Assembly (NCBI RefSeq): GCF_014640615.1 | Contig: NZ_BMHH01000007.1 | Location: forward strand, 124,001 to 188,000 | Length of the DNA: 64,000 nt | Direction: 5' to 3' | Origin: Paramesorhizobium endophyticum | Lineage (GTDB): Bacteria > Pseudomonadota > Alphaproteobacteria > Rhizobiales > Rhizobiaceae | In this document: positions 1-7,818 of the stretch, in pieces | How the letters are laid out: each line of letters opens with the position of its first letter | Position numbering within the stretch: the first letter of the stretch is position 1 | Notes under the pieces: model-generated | Seen by the model: only the letters and a program-made list of their open reading frames with translations | Told to the model about the DNA's origin: nothing | Databases searched by the model: none | Made by a program: the position numbers and the translations under genes

Positions 1-127
1 CGGAGAGAACCATGAGGATCGGTTGGGTGGGCGCGATATTGTAGCGCGGCGGAAAATCATCCACCATCGCTTCAAAAAGCGCCTCGACCTCCTGCCGCGT
101 CGCCGTCAATGAAAACCGTCCACACAT
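1..127 (-). CDS. SRAP (YedK/HMCES-type) abasic-site protein, N-terminal part
   Basis: Only the first 42 codons are in the window; the gene runs off the left edge. Translation of the minus strand begins MCGRFSLTATRQEVEALF and later contains PPRYNIAPTQPILMV, the two hallmarks of the SOS response-associated peptidase family. In this family Cys2 becomes the N-terminal nucleophile after Met removal and crosslinks to abasic sites in single-stranded DNA, shielding them. The start is fixed because Cys must follow Met. The gene is divergent from the Nudix hydrolase. Identification is by motif; the catalytic Glu and His lie outside the window. Confidence 0.85.
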   Translation of the reverse strand, partial: MCGRFSLTATRQEVEALFEAMVDDFPPRYNIAPTQPILMVLS

Positions 128-202
128 GGGGAACGATGTTCCGCTTTTTGCCGTGTCCGTCAAGCTCTTGCGAATCTGGCAGTCGCGGCATACCCATTAT
201 CC

Positions 203-634
203 ATGGTCACTTCTCCTCCCATTATCCACGGCGTTTCGGTCATCTGCCGGGAGCATGGCCGCTTTTTGCTGGTGGAACGCGGGCGCGAGCCGTGGAAGGG
301 ATGGCTCGCTTTCCCGGGCGGCGGGCGCGATGCGGGCGAAACGCCGCAGCAGGCGGCGCGCCGGGAATTGCTGGAGGAAACCGGACTCACCGCCGAAACC
401 CTGAAGCATTTCGCCACGGTCGACCTCTCCAAGGATAATGGCGGTACTTATGCCGCGAGCTATTATCTCGCCGTTTTCCGCGCCCATGGCGTCACCGGCG
501 AGGCGCGGGCCGCTGACGACGCTGCCGCCATAGTATGGCTCGATCTCGATGAAATGGCCGCTTCACAGGTCACGCAGAGCACGCTCATCGTCGCCCGCGA
601 GGTGGCCCGCTTCGAGGATGGCGGGGCGCGTTAA
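203..634 (+). CDS. Nudix hydrolase (ADP-ribose pyrophosphatase-like)
   Basis: A 143-residue single-domain protein with a full Nudix box at residues 40-62: G40-x5-E46-x7-RELLEETGL. This motif binds the metal that hydrolyses nucleoside diphosphates linked to another moiety. Length and the box position close to the N-terminus fit small ADP-ribose/NADH pyrophosphatase-type or MutT-like members. The substrate cannot be read from sequence. It is transcribed away from the SRAP gene, across an intergenic region of about 75 bp that must hold both promoters. There is no signal peptide, so it should be cytosolic. Confidence 0.9.
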   Translation: MVTSPPIIHGVSVICREHGRFLLVERGREPWKGWLAFPGGGRDAGETPQQAARRELLEETGLTAETLKHFATVDLSKDNGGTYAASYYLAVFRAHGVTGEARAADDAAAIVWLDLDEMAASQVTQSTLIVAREVARFEDGGAR

Positions 635-694
635 GCTTGTTCGGCGATGCTATCTTGAAGCCGGGATTGTTTCGCGTCAGAAGAACGAGAAGAA

Positions 695-1078
695 TTGAGG
701 GTCTCATTGAAACAGGCATGGATAGCGATAGTGGCAGCCGCTCTGATGGCCTTTCCGGCGGTGGCCAAAGCGGCGGAAAAGCCGCCTTATGAGGCGAAGC
801 TCACCCGGCTGGCGGAGATTCTCGGCTCGCTTCATTATCTGCGCAATCTTTGCGGAGAGGAAGGAAGTGAGTGGCGAGACCGCATGAATGCCATAATTGC
901 CGCCGAAAAGCCCGAAGAGGCGCGGCGCGCGCAGATGACTGCGAGCTTCAACCGCGGTTACAGGGCGTTCAGCGAGATATATACGAGCTGTACCGATTCG
1001 GCGGTTGCGGCGATCGACCGCTACATGAAGGAAGGGGAAAGCTTGTCCAACGAGATCGCCTCGCGCTATGGCAATTGA
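695..1078 (+). CDS. TIGR02301-type exported protein
   Basis: A 127-residue protein with an N-terminal signal peptide (about residues 1-27, ending PAVAKA) and a helical mature part. It matches my recollection of the TIGR02301 family, conserved in Hyphomicrobiales and of unknown function. Two cysteines of the mature chain (C53 and C99) could form a disulfide in the periplasm. The start is a TTG preceded by AACGAGAAG; an in-frame ATG is not available upstream of the hydrophobic segment. It follows the Nudix gene in the same direction, 60 bp away. Confidence 0.75.
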   Translation: MRVSLKQAWIAIVAAALMAFPAVAKAAEKPPYEAKLTRLAEILGSLHYLRNLCGEEGSEWRDRMNAIIAAEKPEEARRAQMTASFNRGYRAFSEIYTSCTDSAVAAIDRYMKEGESLSNEIASRYGN

Positions 1079-1259
1079 GCGCGTGACAAAAAGTGGCAGG
1101 CTTTTTGGATAAAATCATGCGATTAAGATTGTGTTAACTGCTGGAATCATCAGCGCTGCCGGATGATTAAAATTGGTGGTAATCTGTTAACGGGACTTTA
1201 AATCAGTCCGGACTGTCCCGTAGTACCGAACTAAATGGCGTAAAGCCCAGGGTGAAAAG

Positions 1260-1517
1260 ATGGCACAAGCTCCAACCGATCTCGATGAACTCATCGCACG
1301 CGAGAAAAAGCTTGCCGCGATCGAATATCAGAACGAAGCCTGGGCCGATGGCATTTCCGAAGGCATCGAGCCCGAAATCCTCGCCGAGGCGGCCTTTGCG
1401 ACCGCGCTGACGGAACTCATCCGCGATGCGGGCGACGAGTCCGCGCTGGCGCTGATCGAGAAGATGCGCGAGCAGATCATCGCGGGTGAGTTCGTGACGG
1501 ACCGGGTGCTGCAGTAG
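1260..1517 (+). CDS. conserved small acidic protein of unknown function
   Basis: An 85-residue soluble, acidic, largely helical protein without signal peptide or membrane segment. The start ATG has AGGGTG about 6 bases upstream. I do not recognise a named domain. The composition (many Glu, Ala, Ile) and the normal codon use of neighbouring genes argue for a real gene. It stands alone between the TIGR02301 gene and an exported proline-rich protein and is followed directly by an inverted repeat that may end transcription. Confidence 0.6.
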   Translation: MAQAPTDLDELIAREKKLAAIEYQNEAWADGISEGIEPEILAEAAFATALTELIRDAGDESALALIEKMREQIIAGEFVTDRVLQ

Positions 1518-1526
1518 TTTATGGGA

Positions 1527-1595
1527 GCAAGGGAATAGGGGAGTATGTTTCTGCATATTCCCGGCTTTAATTTCCTTATTCCCCTATTCCCTTGC
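1527..1595. repeat. 16-bp perfect inverted repeat, possible terminator
   Basis: GCAAGGGAATAGGGGA (1527-1542) is repeated as its exact complement at 1580-1595, separated by 37 bases. It begins 10 bases after the stop codon of the preceding small gene, so it may fold in the transcript end, although no T run follows. Its AAGGGA/TCCCTT ends recall family E repeats elsewhere in the window. Confidence 0.6.
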
Positions 1596-1682
1596 ACCCT
1601 TGTTCCCCTACTCCCTTTCGTGGGCACGTTTTCTGTGCCACCATGGCTTCCATCATCTGCCTCCCTTTTCAGATTCGTTGCC

Positions 1683-2468
1683 ATGCCCCCCAGAAATCTC
1701 CGCACAATCCTCACCATCCTCCTCGTCAGCGCGGCGGCGCAGGCTCATGCACGTGCGCCCGGCGAGCCTGAACGGCTGGCCTTGAGCGACATCCAGACAC
1801 AGGCCCAGACGACGCAGCAGCCCGCGCCCGAAGACACCAATCCAGCAGCGCAGGTGCCCACGCCCGAACCCGTCCAGCCGGCTCCGGGCGACCAGGCCCA
1901 GCCGCCGCAGGCGGAGCCTTCACAAGCGGAACCCGAGCAGGCCGAGCCAGGGGAAAATCTGCATGACCCGGCCCGTCCGCAGGTGAAGGAAAACGGCCCG
2001 CCGCCGGTCGTGGAATATGATTACAGCAAATTGCCCGCGCCGGTCCGCGAAACGCGCGAGCGCATCCTTGCTGCCGCCAAATCGGGCGATATCGAAGCGC
2101 TGCGCCCGCTTCTGGGCACCGGCGACGACATAACCGCCCTCTCGCTCAGCGGCTATGAGGGCGACCCGATCGAATATCTGAAGAGCCTTTCCGGCGACAG
2201 CGACGGGCGCGAAGTGCTGGCCATCCTCGTCGACCTGCTCGATACCGGCTATGTGCATCTGGATGCAGGCGGCCAGAACGAACTCTATGTCTGGCCCTAT
2301 TTCTTCGCCTACCCCATCGACAAGCTGGCGCCGCCGCAGATGGTGGAGCTCTACCAGATCCTCACCGCCGGGGATTTCGAGGAGATGAAGAGCTTCGGCG
2401 CCTATGTCTTCTACCGCATCGGCATCAGCCCGGACGGGAAGTGGCAGTTCTTCGTGGCGGGGGATTGA
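1683..2468 (+). CDS. exported proline/glutamine-rich protein, unknown function
   Basis: A 261-residue protein. The start at 1683 is chosen because MPPRNLRTILTILLVSAAAQ makes a clean signal peptide (about residues 1-24), whereas the upstream in-frame extension overlaps the inverted repeat at 1527-1595. Residues about 38-95 are a low-complexity Pro/Gln/Glu/Ala linker, likely spanning the periplasm or cell wall. Residues about 105-261 form a compact domain of unknown function. No lipobox cysteine is present. The linker makes it look like an envelope-tethered or periplasmic protein; this is inference. Confidence 0.7.
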   Translation: MPPRNLRTILTILLVSAAAQAHARAPGEPERLALSDIQTQAQTTQQPAPEDTNPAAQVPTPEPVQPAPGDQAQPPQAEPSQAEPEQAEPGENLHDPARPQVKENGPPPVVEYDYSKLPAPVRETRERILAAAKSGDIEALRPLLGTGDDITALSLSGYEGDPIEYLKSLSGDSDGREVLAILVDLLDTGYVHLDAGGQNELYVWPYFFAYPIDKLAPPQMVELYQILTAGDFEEMKSFGAYVFYRIGISPDGKWQFFVAGD

Positions 2469-2481
2469 TCGTCCCACCGGC

Positions 2482-3396
2482 ATGAATCGGCGGCTGCCAT
2501 CCGCCCCGGACCGGACCTCTCCGGCGGGGCTTGCCCATTATATCGCTGGCCGGACGCTCCAGAGCGCCGATGGCCCGGCCTGGCAGGATGTCTTCATCCA
2601 GATCTTCTCGCATAACGCCACGCAGCAGCCATTTCTCGTGCCTGCGGTGGCCGAGCCGCTTATCGTCTGGATCGTGTCCGGACGCGCCGCCGTCGAAGAG
2701 CGCGACCTGGGCGGCGACTGGACCGCCAGCCGGGTGAGCGTCGGCGATTTCTTCCTGACCCGCTCGCCGGTTCCCTATGAATTGCGCTGGCGGGCCGAGG
2801 GAGACGAGCCATTCAAGGTGATGCATCTTTATCTCTCGGTCCCGCTCTTCGAAAAAATGGCGCGGGAGATCACCGGCCAGACGAGCGCCGTCACGCTGCG
2901 GGATGTTTCCGGCGAGCGCGACGAGATGCTGTCGCACATGCTGGCGCTGCTGCATGAAGAGCTGAAGATCGGCGCCGAAGCCAGCCCGCTCTTCGTCCAG
3001 GGCCTCGCCCAGAGCCTCGCCGCGCATCTTGTGCGCCGGTATGCGGCGAGCGATGCAAAAACGCGTCCGCGCAATGCCCTGCCGGGCGCGAAGCTTCGGC
3101 GGGCGGTCGCGCATATGGAAGCGCATCTCGACCGGCCATTCGATCTCAAGCAATTGGCCCAGGCGGTGGGATTGAGCGCCTTCCACTTCACACGGCTTTT
3201 CCGGCAGGCGACCGGCCTCCCGCCCTCGCGATATTTCATTCAGCAGCGCATCCTGAAAGCCCAGCAACTCCTGCAGGAAACCGACGCCAGCATTATCGAG
3301 ATCGGCATGGCGGTCGGCTATTCCAGCCCGAGCCATTTCGCCCAAATCTTCCGGCGGGAAACCGGCATCTCGCCCAGCACCTATCGCCGCGATTGA
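2482..3396 (+). CDS. AraC-family transcriptional regulator (cupin plus double HTH)
   Basis: A 304-residue regulator. Residues about 20-190 are an AraC-type ligand-binding/cupin region. The last about 100 residues hold two helix-turn-helix motifs, FDLKQLAQAVGLSAFHFTRL and IIEIGMAVGYSSPSHFAQIF. This C-terminal pattern is diagnostic of the family. The start at 2482 avoids overlap with the upstream exported-protein gene. The next gene, an SDR oxidoreductase, lies 125 bp downstream on the same strand and is a natural target. The inducer is unknown. Confidence 0.92.
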   Translation: MNRRLPSAPDRTSPAGLAHYIAGRTLQSADGPAWQDVFIQIFSHNATQQPFLVPAVAEPLIVWIVSGRAAVEERDLGGDWTASRVSVGDFFLTRSPVPYELRWRAEGDEPFKVMHLYLSVPLFEKMAREITGQTSAVTLRDVSGERDEMLSHMLALLHEELKIGAEASPLFVQGLAQSLAAHLVRRYAASDAKTRPRNALPGAKLRRAVAHMEAHLDRPFDLKQLAQAVGLSAFHFTRLFRQATGLPPSRYFIQQRILKAQQLLQETDASIIEIGMAVGYSSPSHFAQIFRRETGISPSTYRRD

Positions 3397-3521
3397 CGAT
3401 TGTAGCAAGATCGCGACAGCTTCCGCAAAAGCGCGAGAGATCGGAACCCCCGCTTCTCCTTAAATCCTCTGCGAATGCCCCGGCTTCAAGGGCATCCCAG
3501 CATCGATAAGGAGAAACAATC

Positions 3522-4271
3522 ATGACAAACATCAATGGAAAAGTTGCCCTCATCACCGGCGCATCCAGCGGCATTGGCGCGGCCACGGCGCGCAAGCTCG
3601 CCGAAGCAGGCGTGAAGGTCGGCATAGCCGCGCGGCGCGTGGACCGTCTGGAAGCGCTCAAGGACGAGATCGTGGCGAAAGGCGGCGACGCCCTGCCGAT
3701 CGAAATGGATGTGACGGACGCGGCCTCGGTCGAAGCCGGCGTTGCCAAATTGATCGAGACCTATGGCTCCATCGACATCCTCTTCAACAATGCCGGTCTC
3801 ATGCCCGCATCCGACATCGACCAGTTGAAGACCGACGAGTGGCGCCGCATGGTCGACGTCAATCTCACGGGACTGCTCAACACCACCGCTGCCGTCCTGC
3901 CGCAGATGATCAAGCAGCACTCGGGGCATATCTTCAGCACATCTTCCATTGCCGGACGCAAGGTATTCAAGGGCCTCTCGGTTTATTGCGCGACCAAGCA
4001 TGCCGTCGCGGCCTTCTCCGACGGCCTGCGCATGGAGGTGGGCCAGAAGCACAATATCCGCGTCACCTGCATTCAGCCGGGCGCGGTCTCGACCGAGCTG
4101 TTCGAGCATATCAGCGACGGCAACTACCGGGAGCAGATGGAAGGCCTGCGCGACCAGCTGAGCTTCCTCAGCGGCGCTGATATTGCCGATACCATCCTTT
4201 TCGCCGCGCAAGCGCCCGCGCATGTCAATGTCGCGGAGCTGTTCGTGCTGCCGGTCGATCAGGCCTGGTAA
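3522..4271 (+). CDS. SDR-family NAD(P)-dependent oxidoreductase
   Basis: A classical short-chain dehydrogenase/reductase of 249 residues. The Rossmann motif TGASSGIG is at 12-19, NNAG at 89-92, the catalytic Ser at about 141, and YCATK gives Tyr155 and Lys159. The sequence before the start has a good ribosome site, AAGGAGAAAC. The substrate is not predictable; this branch oxidises or reduces small alcohols and carbonyls in the cytosol. The upstream AraC regulator suggests inducible expression. Confidence 0.93.
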   Translation: MTNINGKVALITGASSGIGAATARKLAEAGVKVGIAARRVDRLEALKDEIVAKGGDALPIEMDVTDAASVEAGVAKLIETYGSIDILFNNAGLMPASDIDQLKTDEWRRMVDVNLTGLLNTTAAVLPQMIKQHSGHIFSTSSIAGRKVFKGLSVYCATKHAVAAFSDGLRMEVGQKHNIRVTCIQPGAVSTELFEHISDGNYREQMEGLRDQLSFLSGADIADTILFAAQAPAHVNVAELFVLPVDQAW

Positions 4272-4314
4272 TCCACGCCAAGCAACTTCCTTCCCGCGAC
4301 AGCGGGGAGGAACC

Positions 4315-4698
4315 CTATTCCAGCGTCTCCACCAGTTCCACCACGCCCGATATCCGCTCCAGCGTCTCGCGCACGTCAGGCAGGGTTTCGACCGGATGCG
4401 CCAGCATCTCGCGCCCGGCATCGAGTATCGCCTGGATGACATGGGCGGGCGCCCTGCCCTCCGTCACCTCCAGCGCCGTCTCGATCATGGACAGCGTGAA
4501 GCCCTTGATGCCGAAGCCGTAAATCTGGAGATTGCGCCGCTCGGCGTCGAGGAGGCGCTCGGTCAGGTGATCTTGTTCCGCATAGTCCGCGAGCAATGAC
4601 GCAAAGCGCTCCTCCGTCAGGCGGAAGAACTGCTCGTTCTGCCAGAGCGTGTCATCGGCATCGAAGCCGATGGTGGTGATGGGGTGGTTGGCGCGCAT
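4315..4698 (-). CDS. HAD-family hydrolase, C-terminally truncated
   Basis: 127 residues matching the N-terminal half of a HAD hydrolase. The nucleophile motif GFDADDTLW (Asp13, Asp15) is followed by the helical cap region. Related full-length proteins are about 230 residues and carry the Thr/Ser, Lys and second Asp motifs further on. Here the reading frame ends after SGVVELVETLE, and only 43 bases separate it from the SDR gene. The catalytic core is therefore incomplete and the gene is probably a remnant. The VVELVET tail may derive from a dispersed repeat. Confidence 0.7.
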   Translation of the reverse strand: MRANHPITTIGFDADDTLWQNEQFFRLTEERFASLLADYAEQDHLTERLLDAERRNLQIYGFGIKGFTLSMIETALEVTEGRAPAHVIQAILDAGREMLAHPVETLPDVRETLERISGVVELVETLE

Positions 4699-4740
4699 GG
4701 TGTAACCCGATTTAAGATTGAAATGCTGGCGGGCCTAATA

Positions 4741-4896
4741 CCCCCCTCTGCCCTGCCGGGCATCTCCCCCTCAAGGGGGGAGATTGGCTGTCAGTACTGC
4801 TTTCGCCAATCGCCAGCATTGCAGAATGAAGCGCCGTCATCGATGCAGGCCAATCTCCCCCCTTGAGGGGGAGATGCCCGGCAGGGCAGAGGGGGG
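4741..4896. repeat. family A palindromic element, copy 1
   Basis: 156 bp bounded by CCCCCCTCTGCCCTGCCGGG and its complement. Each arm also carries a CATCTCCCCCT / AGGGGGAGATG block, and the centre is less conserved. Five similar copies occur in the window. This one lies between the truncated HAD gene and the YciI gene. Confidence 0.95.
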
Positions 4897-4927
4897 TTGC
4901 CTGGCGGCTCGGCCAAACGAACATCGC

Positions 4928-5215
4928 CTACAAAATCCCGCCCAGCGCCCCGTGGTGCTTCACCGGCTCGAACTCCACGACCTCATACCGCGCCAGCCCA
5001 TGCTGCTGGAACGGGTCCAGCGCCAAGATCTCCTCAAGCTCGGCGCGGCTGACCTTGCCGCTCGCCAGGATGATACCCCCGTCGCGCGGATTTTTCGGGC
5101 CGGACGCCAAGAATATCTCCCTGGCGTAATAGGTATCGAGAAATTCGCGGTGAACCCGCAGATATTCCTCGATTTCCGTCAAAGGCTTCACATAGGTCAG
5201 GCTGACGATATACAT
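4928..5215 (-). CDS. YciI-family protein
   Basis: A 95-residue protein of the YciI fold (ferredoxin-like, related to muconolactone isomerase). Typical features are the opening MYIVSLTYVKPLTEIEEYL, the family His/Asp pair region HREFLDTYY, and the SGPKNPRDGG segment. The molecular function of the family is not settled; some members are fused to enzymes of small-molecule metabolism. It lies alone between repeat elements of families A and C. Confidence 0.88.
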   Translation of the reverse strand: MYIVSLTYVKPLTEIEEYLRVHREFLDTYYAREIFLASGPKNPRDGGIILASGKVSRAELEEILALDPFQQHGLARYEVVEFEPVKHHGALGGIL

Positions 5216-5247
5216 GCGCGTCTCCCGTTTATGGTTGAAATCTCTGG

Positions 5248-5412
5248 CAAGCGCCCTCGTGGTTCGAGGCGAATTCCGCTGCGCTCCATTCGCACCTCAC
5301 CATGAGGGCTACTGAAGCGCCGCCGCCCTTCACCCTGTCAGAAGCGCCGACGCCCCTTCACCCTCATGGTGAGGTGCGAGCGTAGCGAGCCTCGAACCAC
5401 GAGGGTGAAGGG
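5248..5412. repeat. family C repeat, copy 1
   Basis: About 165 bp containing CCCTCGTGGTTCGAGGC near one end and GCCTCGAACCACGAGGG at the other. The blocks CGCACCTCACCATGAGGG and CCCTCATGGTGAGGTGCG lie inside, so the arms are complementary. It lies between the YciI gene and the end of the dihydroorotase gene, where it may also act as a transcript terminator. Confidence 0.9.
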
Positions 5413-5423
5413 ACTCACGCTAT

Positions 5424-6758
5424 CTAAACCCGCGGCAGGGCCTCGACGAATTCCACCGGCTCGCCTTGCGAGGGCGTGACGATTTCGCCTTCCCACATGA
5501 CCTTCAGCCCGCGCACGATGGTGCCCACCGGCCAGCCGGTGACGGTCTTGCCGTGATAGGGCGTCCAGCCGGCGCGGGAGCCGGCTTGGGCGTGGGTGAT
5601 CGTCTCGCGGCGCTTCAGGTCGACGATCGTCAGGTCCGCGTCATAGCCGACGGCGACGCGGCCCTTGCGCGCCATGCCGAAGATGCGGTTGGGGCCGTGG
5701 GAGGTCAAATCCACGAAGCGTTCGATGGAGAGCCGCCCGGCATTCACATGATCGAGCATGATCGGCACTAGCGTCTGCACGCCGGTCATACCTGACGGTG
5801 AGGCGGGATAGGGCTTCTGCTTTTCCTCCAGCGTGTGCGGCGCGTGGTCGGAGCCCAGCACATCGACAACGCCCTGATCGATGCCATGCCAGACACCGTC
5901 GCGGTGGCGGGCTTCGCGGACAGGCGGGTTCATCTGGATCAGATTGCCAAGCGTCTTATAGTCTTCGGCGTCGAGAGTCAGATGGTGCGGCGTCGCCTCG
6001 CAGGTGGCGACATCCTTGTGGCCCTTGAGGAACTCGATCTCCTCCGAGGTCGAGATATGCAGCACATGGATGCGTGCACCGGTCTCACGGGCGATGCGCA
6101 CGAGGCGCTCGGTACAGGAGAGGGCGGCGATTTCGTCGCGCCAGACGGGGTGGCTCGACGGGTCGCCGGGAACGCGCAGATGCTCCCGCTCGCGCAGGCG
6201 GAACTCGTCCTCCGAATGGAAAGCAGCACGGCGGCGAGTGTTGCGCAGGATAGAGCGCACGCCTTCATCGTCTTCCACCAGCAGGTCGCCGGTGGAGGAG
6301 CCCATGAACACCTTGATGCCCGCCGCGCCCGGTAGACGCTCCAAATCGGCCACCTCGCCCGCATTGTTGCGCGTGCCGCCGACCCAGAAGGCGAAGTCGC
6401 AGTGCATGCGGTGGCGACCGCGCTTTATCTTGTCAGCCAGCGTCTCGGCGGAGGTGGTGAGCGGCTTGGTGTTGGGCATTTCGAAAACGGCGGTGACGCC
6501 GCCCAGCACGGCGGCGCGGGATCCGGTCTCCAGATCTTCCTTATGCTCCAGCCCCGGCTCGCGGAAATGCACCTGGCTATCCACTACGCCGGGCAGGATA
6601 TGAAGGCCGGTGCAGTCGATGATTTCCCCGGCGTCATGGCCGGAGAGATTGCCGATGGCGGCGATGCGGCCATTGCGGATGCCGACATCCCGCAAGCCTT
6701 TCCCATCCTGATTGACCAGCGTGCCGCCCTTCAGGATCGTGTCGAAAGTCTCTGCCAT
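5424..6758 (-). CDS. pyrC: dihydroorotase-type amidohydrolase
   Basis: A 444-residue class I dihydroorotase-like enzyme (amidohydrolase superfamily), which would cyclise N-carbamoyl-aspartate to dihydroorotate in pyrimidine synthesis. Metal-site candidates are Lys149 (GAAGIKVFMG), His181 (AFHSED), His234 (HVLHIS) and Asp304 (GSDHAPHT). The first metal motif reads DSQVHFREPG, so the usual HxH is QxH (Gln62, His64). The start at 6758 follows GGAGAGAC and gives a standard N-terminus; the longer open frame upstream overlaps the divergent ygfZ. pyrE is 36 kb away, so there is no pyr operon here. Confidence 0.88.
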   Translation of the reverse strand: MAETFDTILKGGTLVNQDGKGLRDVGIRNGRIAAIGNLSGHDAGEIIDCTGLHILPGVVDSQVHFREPGLEHKEDLETGSRAAVLGGVTAVFEMPNTKPLTTSAETLADKIKRGRHRMHCDFAFWVGGTRNNAGEVADLERLPGAAGIKVFMGSSTGDLLVEDDEGVRSILRNTRRRAAFHSEDEFRLREREHLRVPGDPSSHPVWRDEIAALSCTERLVRIARETGARIHVLHISTSEEIEFLKGHKDVATCEATPHHLTLDAEDYKTLGNLIQMNPPVREARHRDGVWHGIDQGVVDVLGSDHAPHTLEEKQKPYPASPSGMTGVQTLVPIMLDHVNAGRLSIERFVDLTSHGPNRIFGMARKGRVAVGYDADLTIVDLKRRETITHAQAGSRAGWTPYHGKTVTGWPVGTIVRGLKVMWEGEIVTPSQGEPVEFVEALPRV

Positions 6759-6828
6759 CTTAGTCTCTCCGTCTTGCCGGCTTTCACGTTCCGGCTTACC
6801 TATCACGGGAACAAAAGGGGTAAAAGGC

Positions 6829-7818
6829 ATGATCGAACCTATCCGTTTGAGCGACCGCGCGCTCGTCCTCGTCACCGGCGAGGAGGCGGAGAAATTCCTG
6901 CAGGCCATCATCACCACCGATTTGAGCGAGCTGAACGAGCGCGAATTGAAACCGGGCGCGCTGCTGACGCCCCAGGGCAAGATTCTGTTCGATTTCCTCG
7001 TCTCGCGCATCGAGGGTGGATTGCGCTTCGACCTGCCCGCCTCCCAGGCGGCGGATTTCGCCAAGCGGCTGACGCTTTACAGGCTCAGGTCCAAGGCGGA
7101 AATTTCCCTGCAAAATGAAGCGTATATTAGCACTTCCTGGAAGAACGATTCCGCTGCCTCATATAATGATTCAATCATATATGACCGGCGATTTCCGGAT
7201 GAATTGGAGGTGGTGCGGCATTACGAGAGCCCCTCACCCTTACCCTCTCCCCGTCAGGACGGGGAGAGGGGGGCATCGACGTTGCCGCCTCTTTCTTCCA
7301 CCCCTGCACCTGGCAAGAATGAAGGGGCACCAACGTCTATGTCCCCCTCTCCCCGCCTGCGGGGAGAGGGTAAGGGTGAGGGGCATTCCACGACATGGAC
7401 AGCTTTGCGTATCGCCCACGGCGTGGCCGAATCCGGCCATGATTATGCGCTCGGCGATGCCTTCCCGCATGATGTCAATCTCGACCAGACCGGCGGCGTC
7501 TCGTTCCGCAAGGGCTGCTTCATCGGGCAGGAGGTGGTATCGCGCATGCAGCATCGCGGCACGGCGCGCCGCAGGGTGCTGGTTGCCACGGGCGAAGCCG
7601 CCCTGCCCGCCCCCCGCACGCCGCTGACGGTGGGTGGACGGGAGATCGGCACGCTGGGCAGCGTCGCAGGCGACAAAGGGCTGGCGCTCGTGCGCATCGA
7701 CCGGGTGAAGGAGGCGATGGATGCGGGCACGCCCATTCTCGCCGGCGAGGTGACGGTGACGCTCGCAATTCCACCCAGAGCGACGTTCGGCTTTCCCGAG
7801 ACGCAAGAGACCGCCTGA
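6829..7818 (+). CDS. ygfZ: YgfZ/GcvT-like folate-binding protein with in-frame repeat insert
   Basis: 329 residues. This family binds tetrahydrofolate and helps maintain iron-sulfur clusters. The N-terminal domain is residues 1-130. The signature KGCFIGQEV is at 228-236, followed by the C-terminal beta barrel. Residues about 134-186 are encoded by a family D palindromic repeat (7229-7384) that keeps the frame open; without it the protein would be about 277 residues, the usual rhizobial size. The start at 6829 has GGGGTAAAAGGC upstream. The stop overlaps the start of the HD gene (TGATG), implying co-translation. Divergent from pyrC. Confidence 0.88.
   Translation: MIEPIRLSDRALVLVTGEEAEKFLQAIITTDLSELNERELKPGALLTPQGKILFDFLVSRIEGGLRFDLPASQAADFAKRLTLYRLRSKAEISLQNEAYISTSWKNDSAASYNDSIIYDRRFPDELEVVRHYESPSPLPSPRQDGERGASTLPPLSSTPAPGKNEGAPTSMSPSPRLRGEGKGEGHSTTWTALRIAHGVAESGHDYALGDAFPHDVNLDQTGGVSFRKGCFIGQEVVSRMQHRGTARRRVLVATGEAALPAPRTPLTVGGREIGTLGSVAGDKGLALVRIDRVKEAMDAGTPILAGEVTVTLAIPPRATFGFPETQETA
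7229..7384. repeat. family D palindromic element inside ygfZ
   Basis: 156 bp from GCCCCTCACCCTTACCCTCT to its complement ending GTGAGGGGC, with inner CCCCGTC/GACGGGG-type hairpins. A second copy is intergenic at 23843-23997. Here the element is a whole number of codons (52) and is read through in frame as a Ser/Pro/Gly/Arg-rich, probably disordered, segment. Confidence 0.92.

Noticed and set aside
4741-4896. Family A element as a transposon with terminal inverted repeats
   Set aside because: The element is only about 156 bp, has no transposase gene and no clear target duplication; it is a non-autonomous palindromic repeat.
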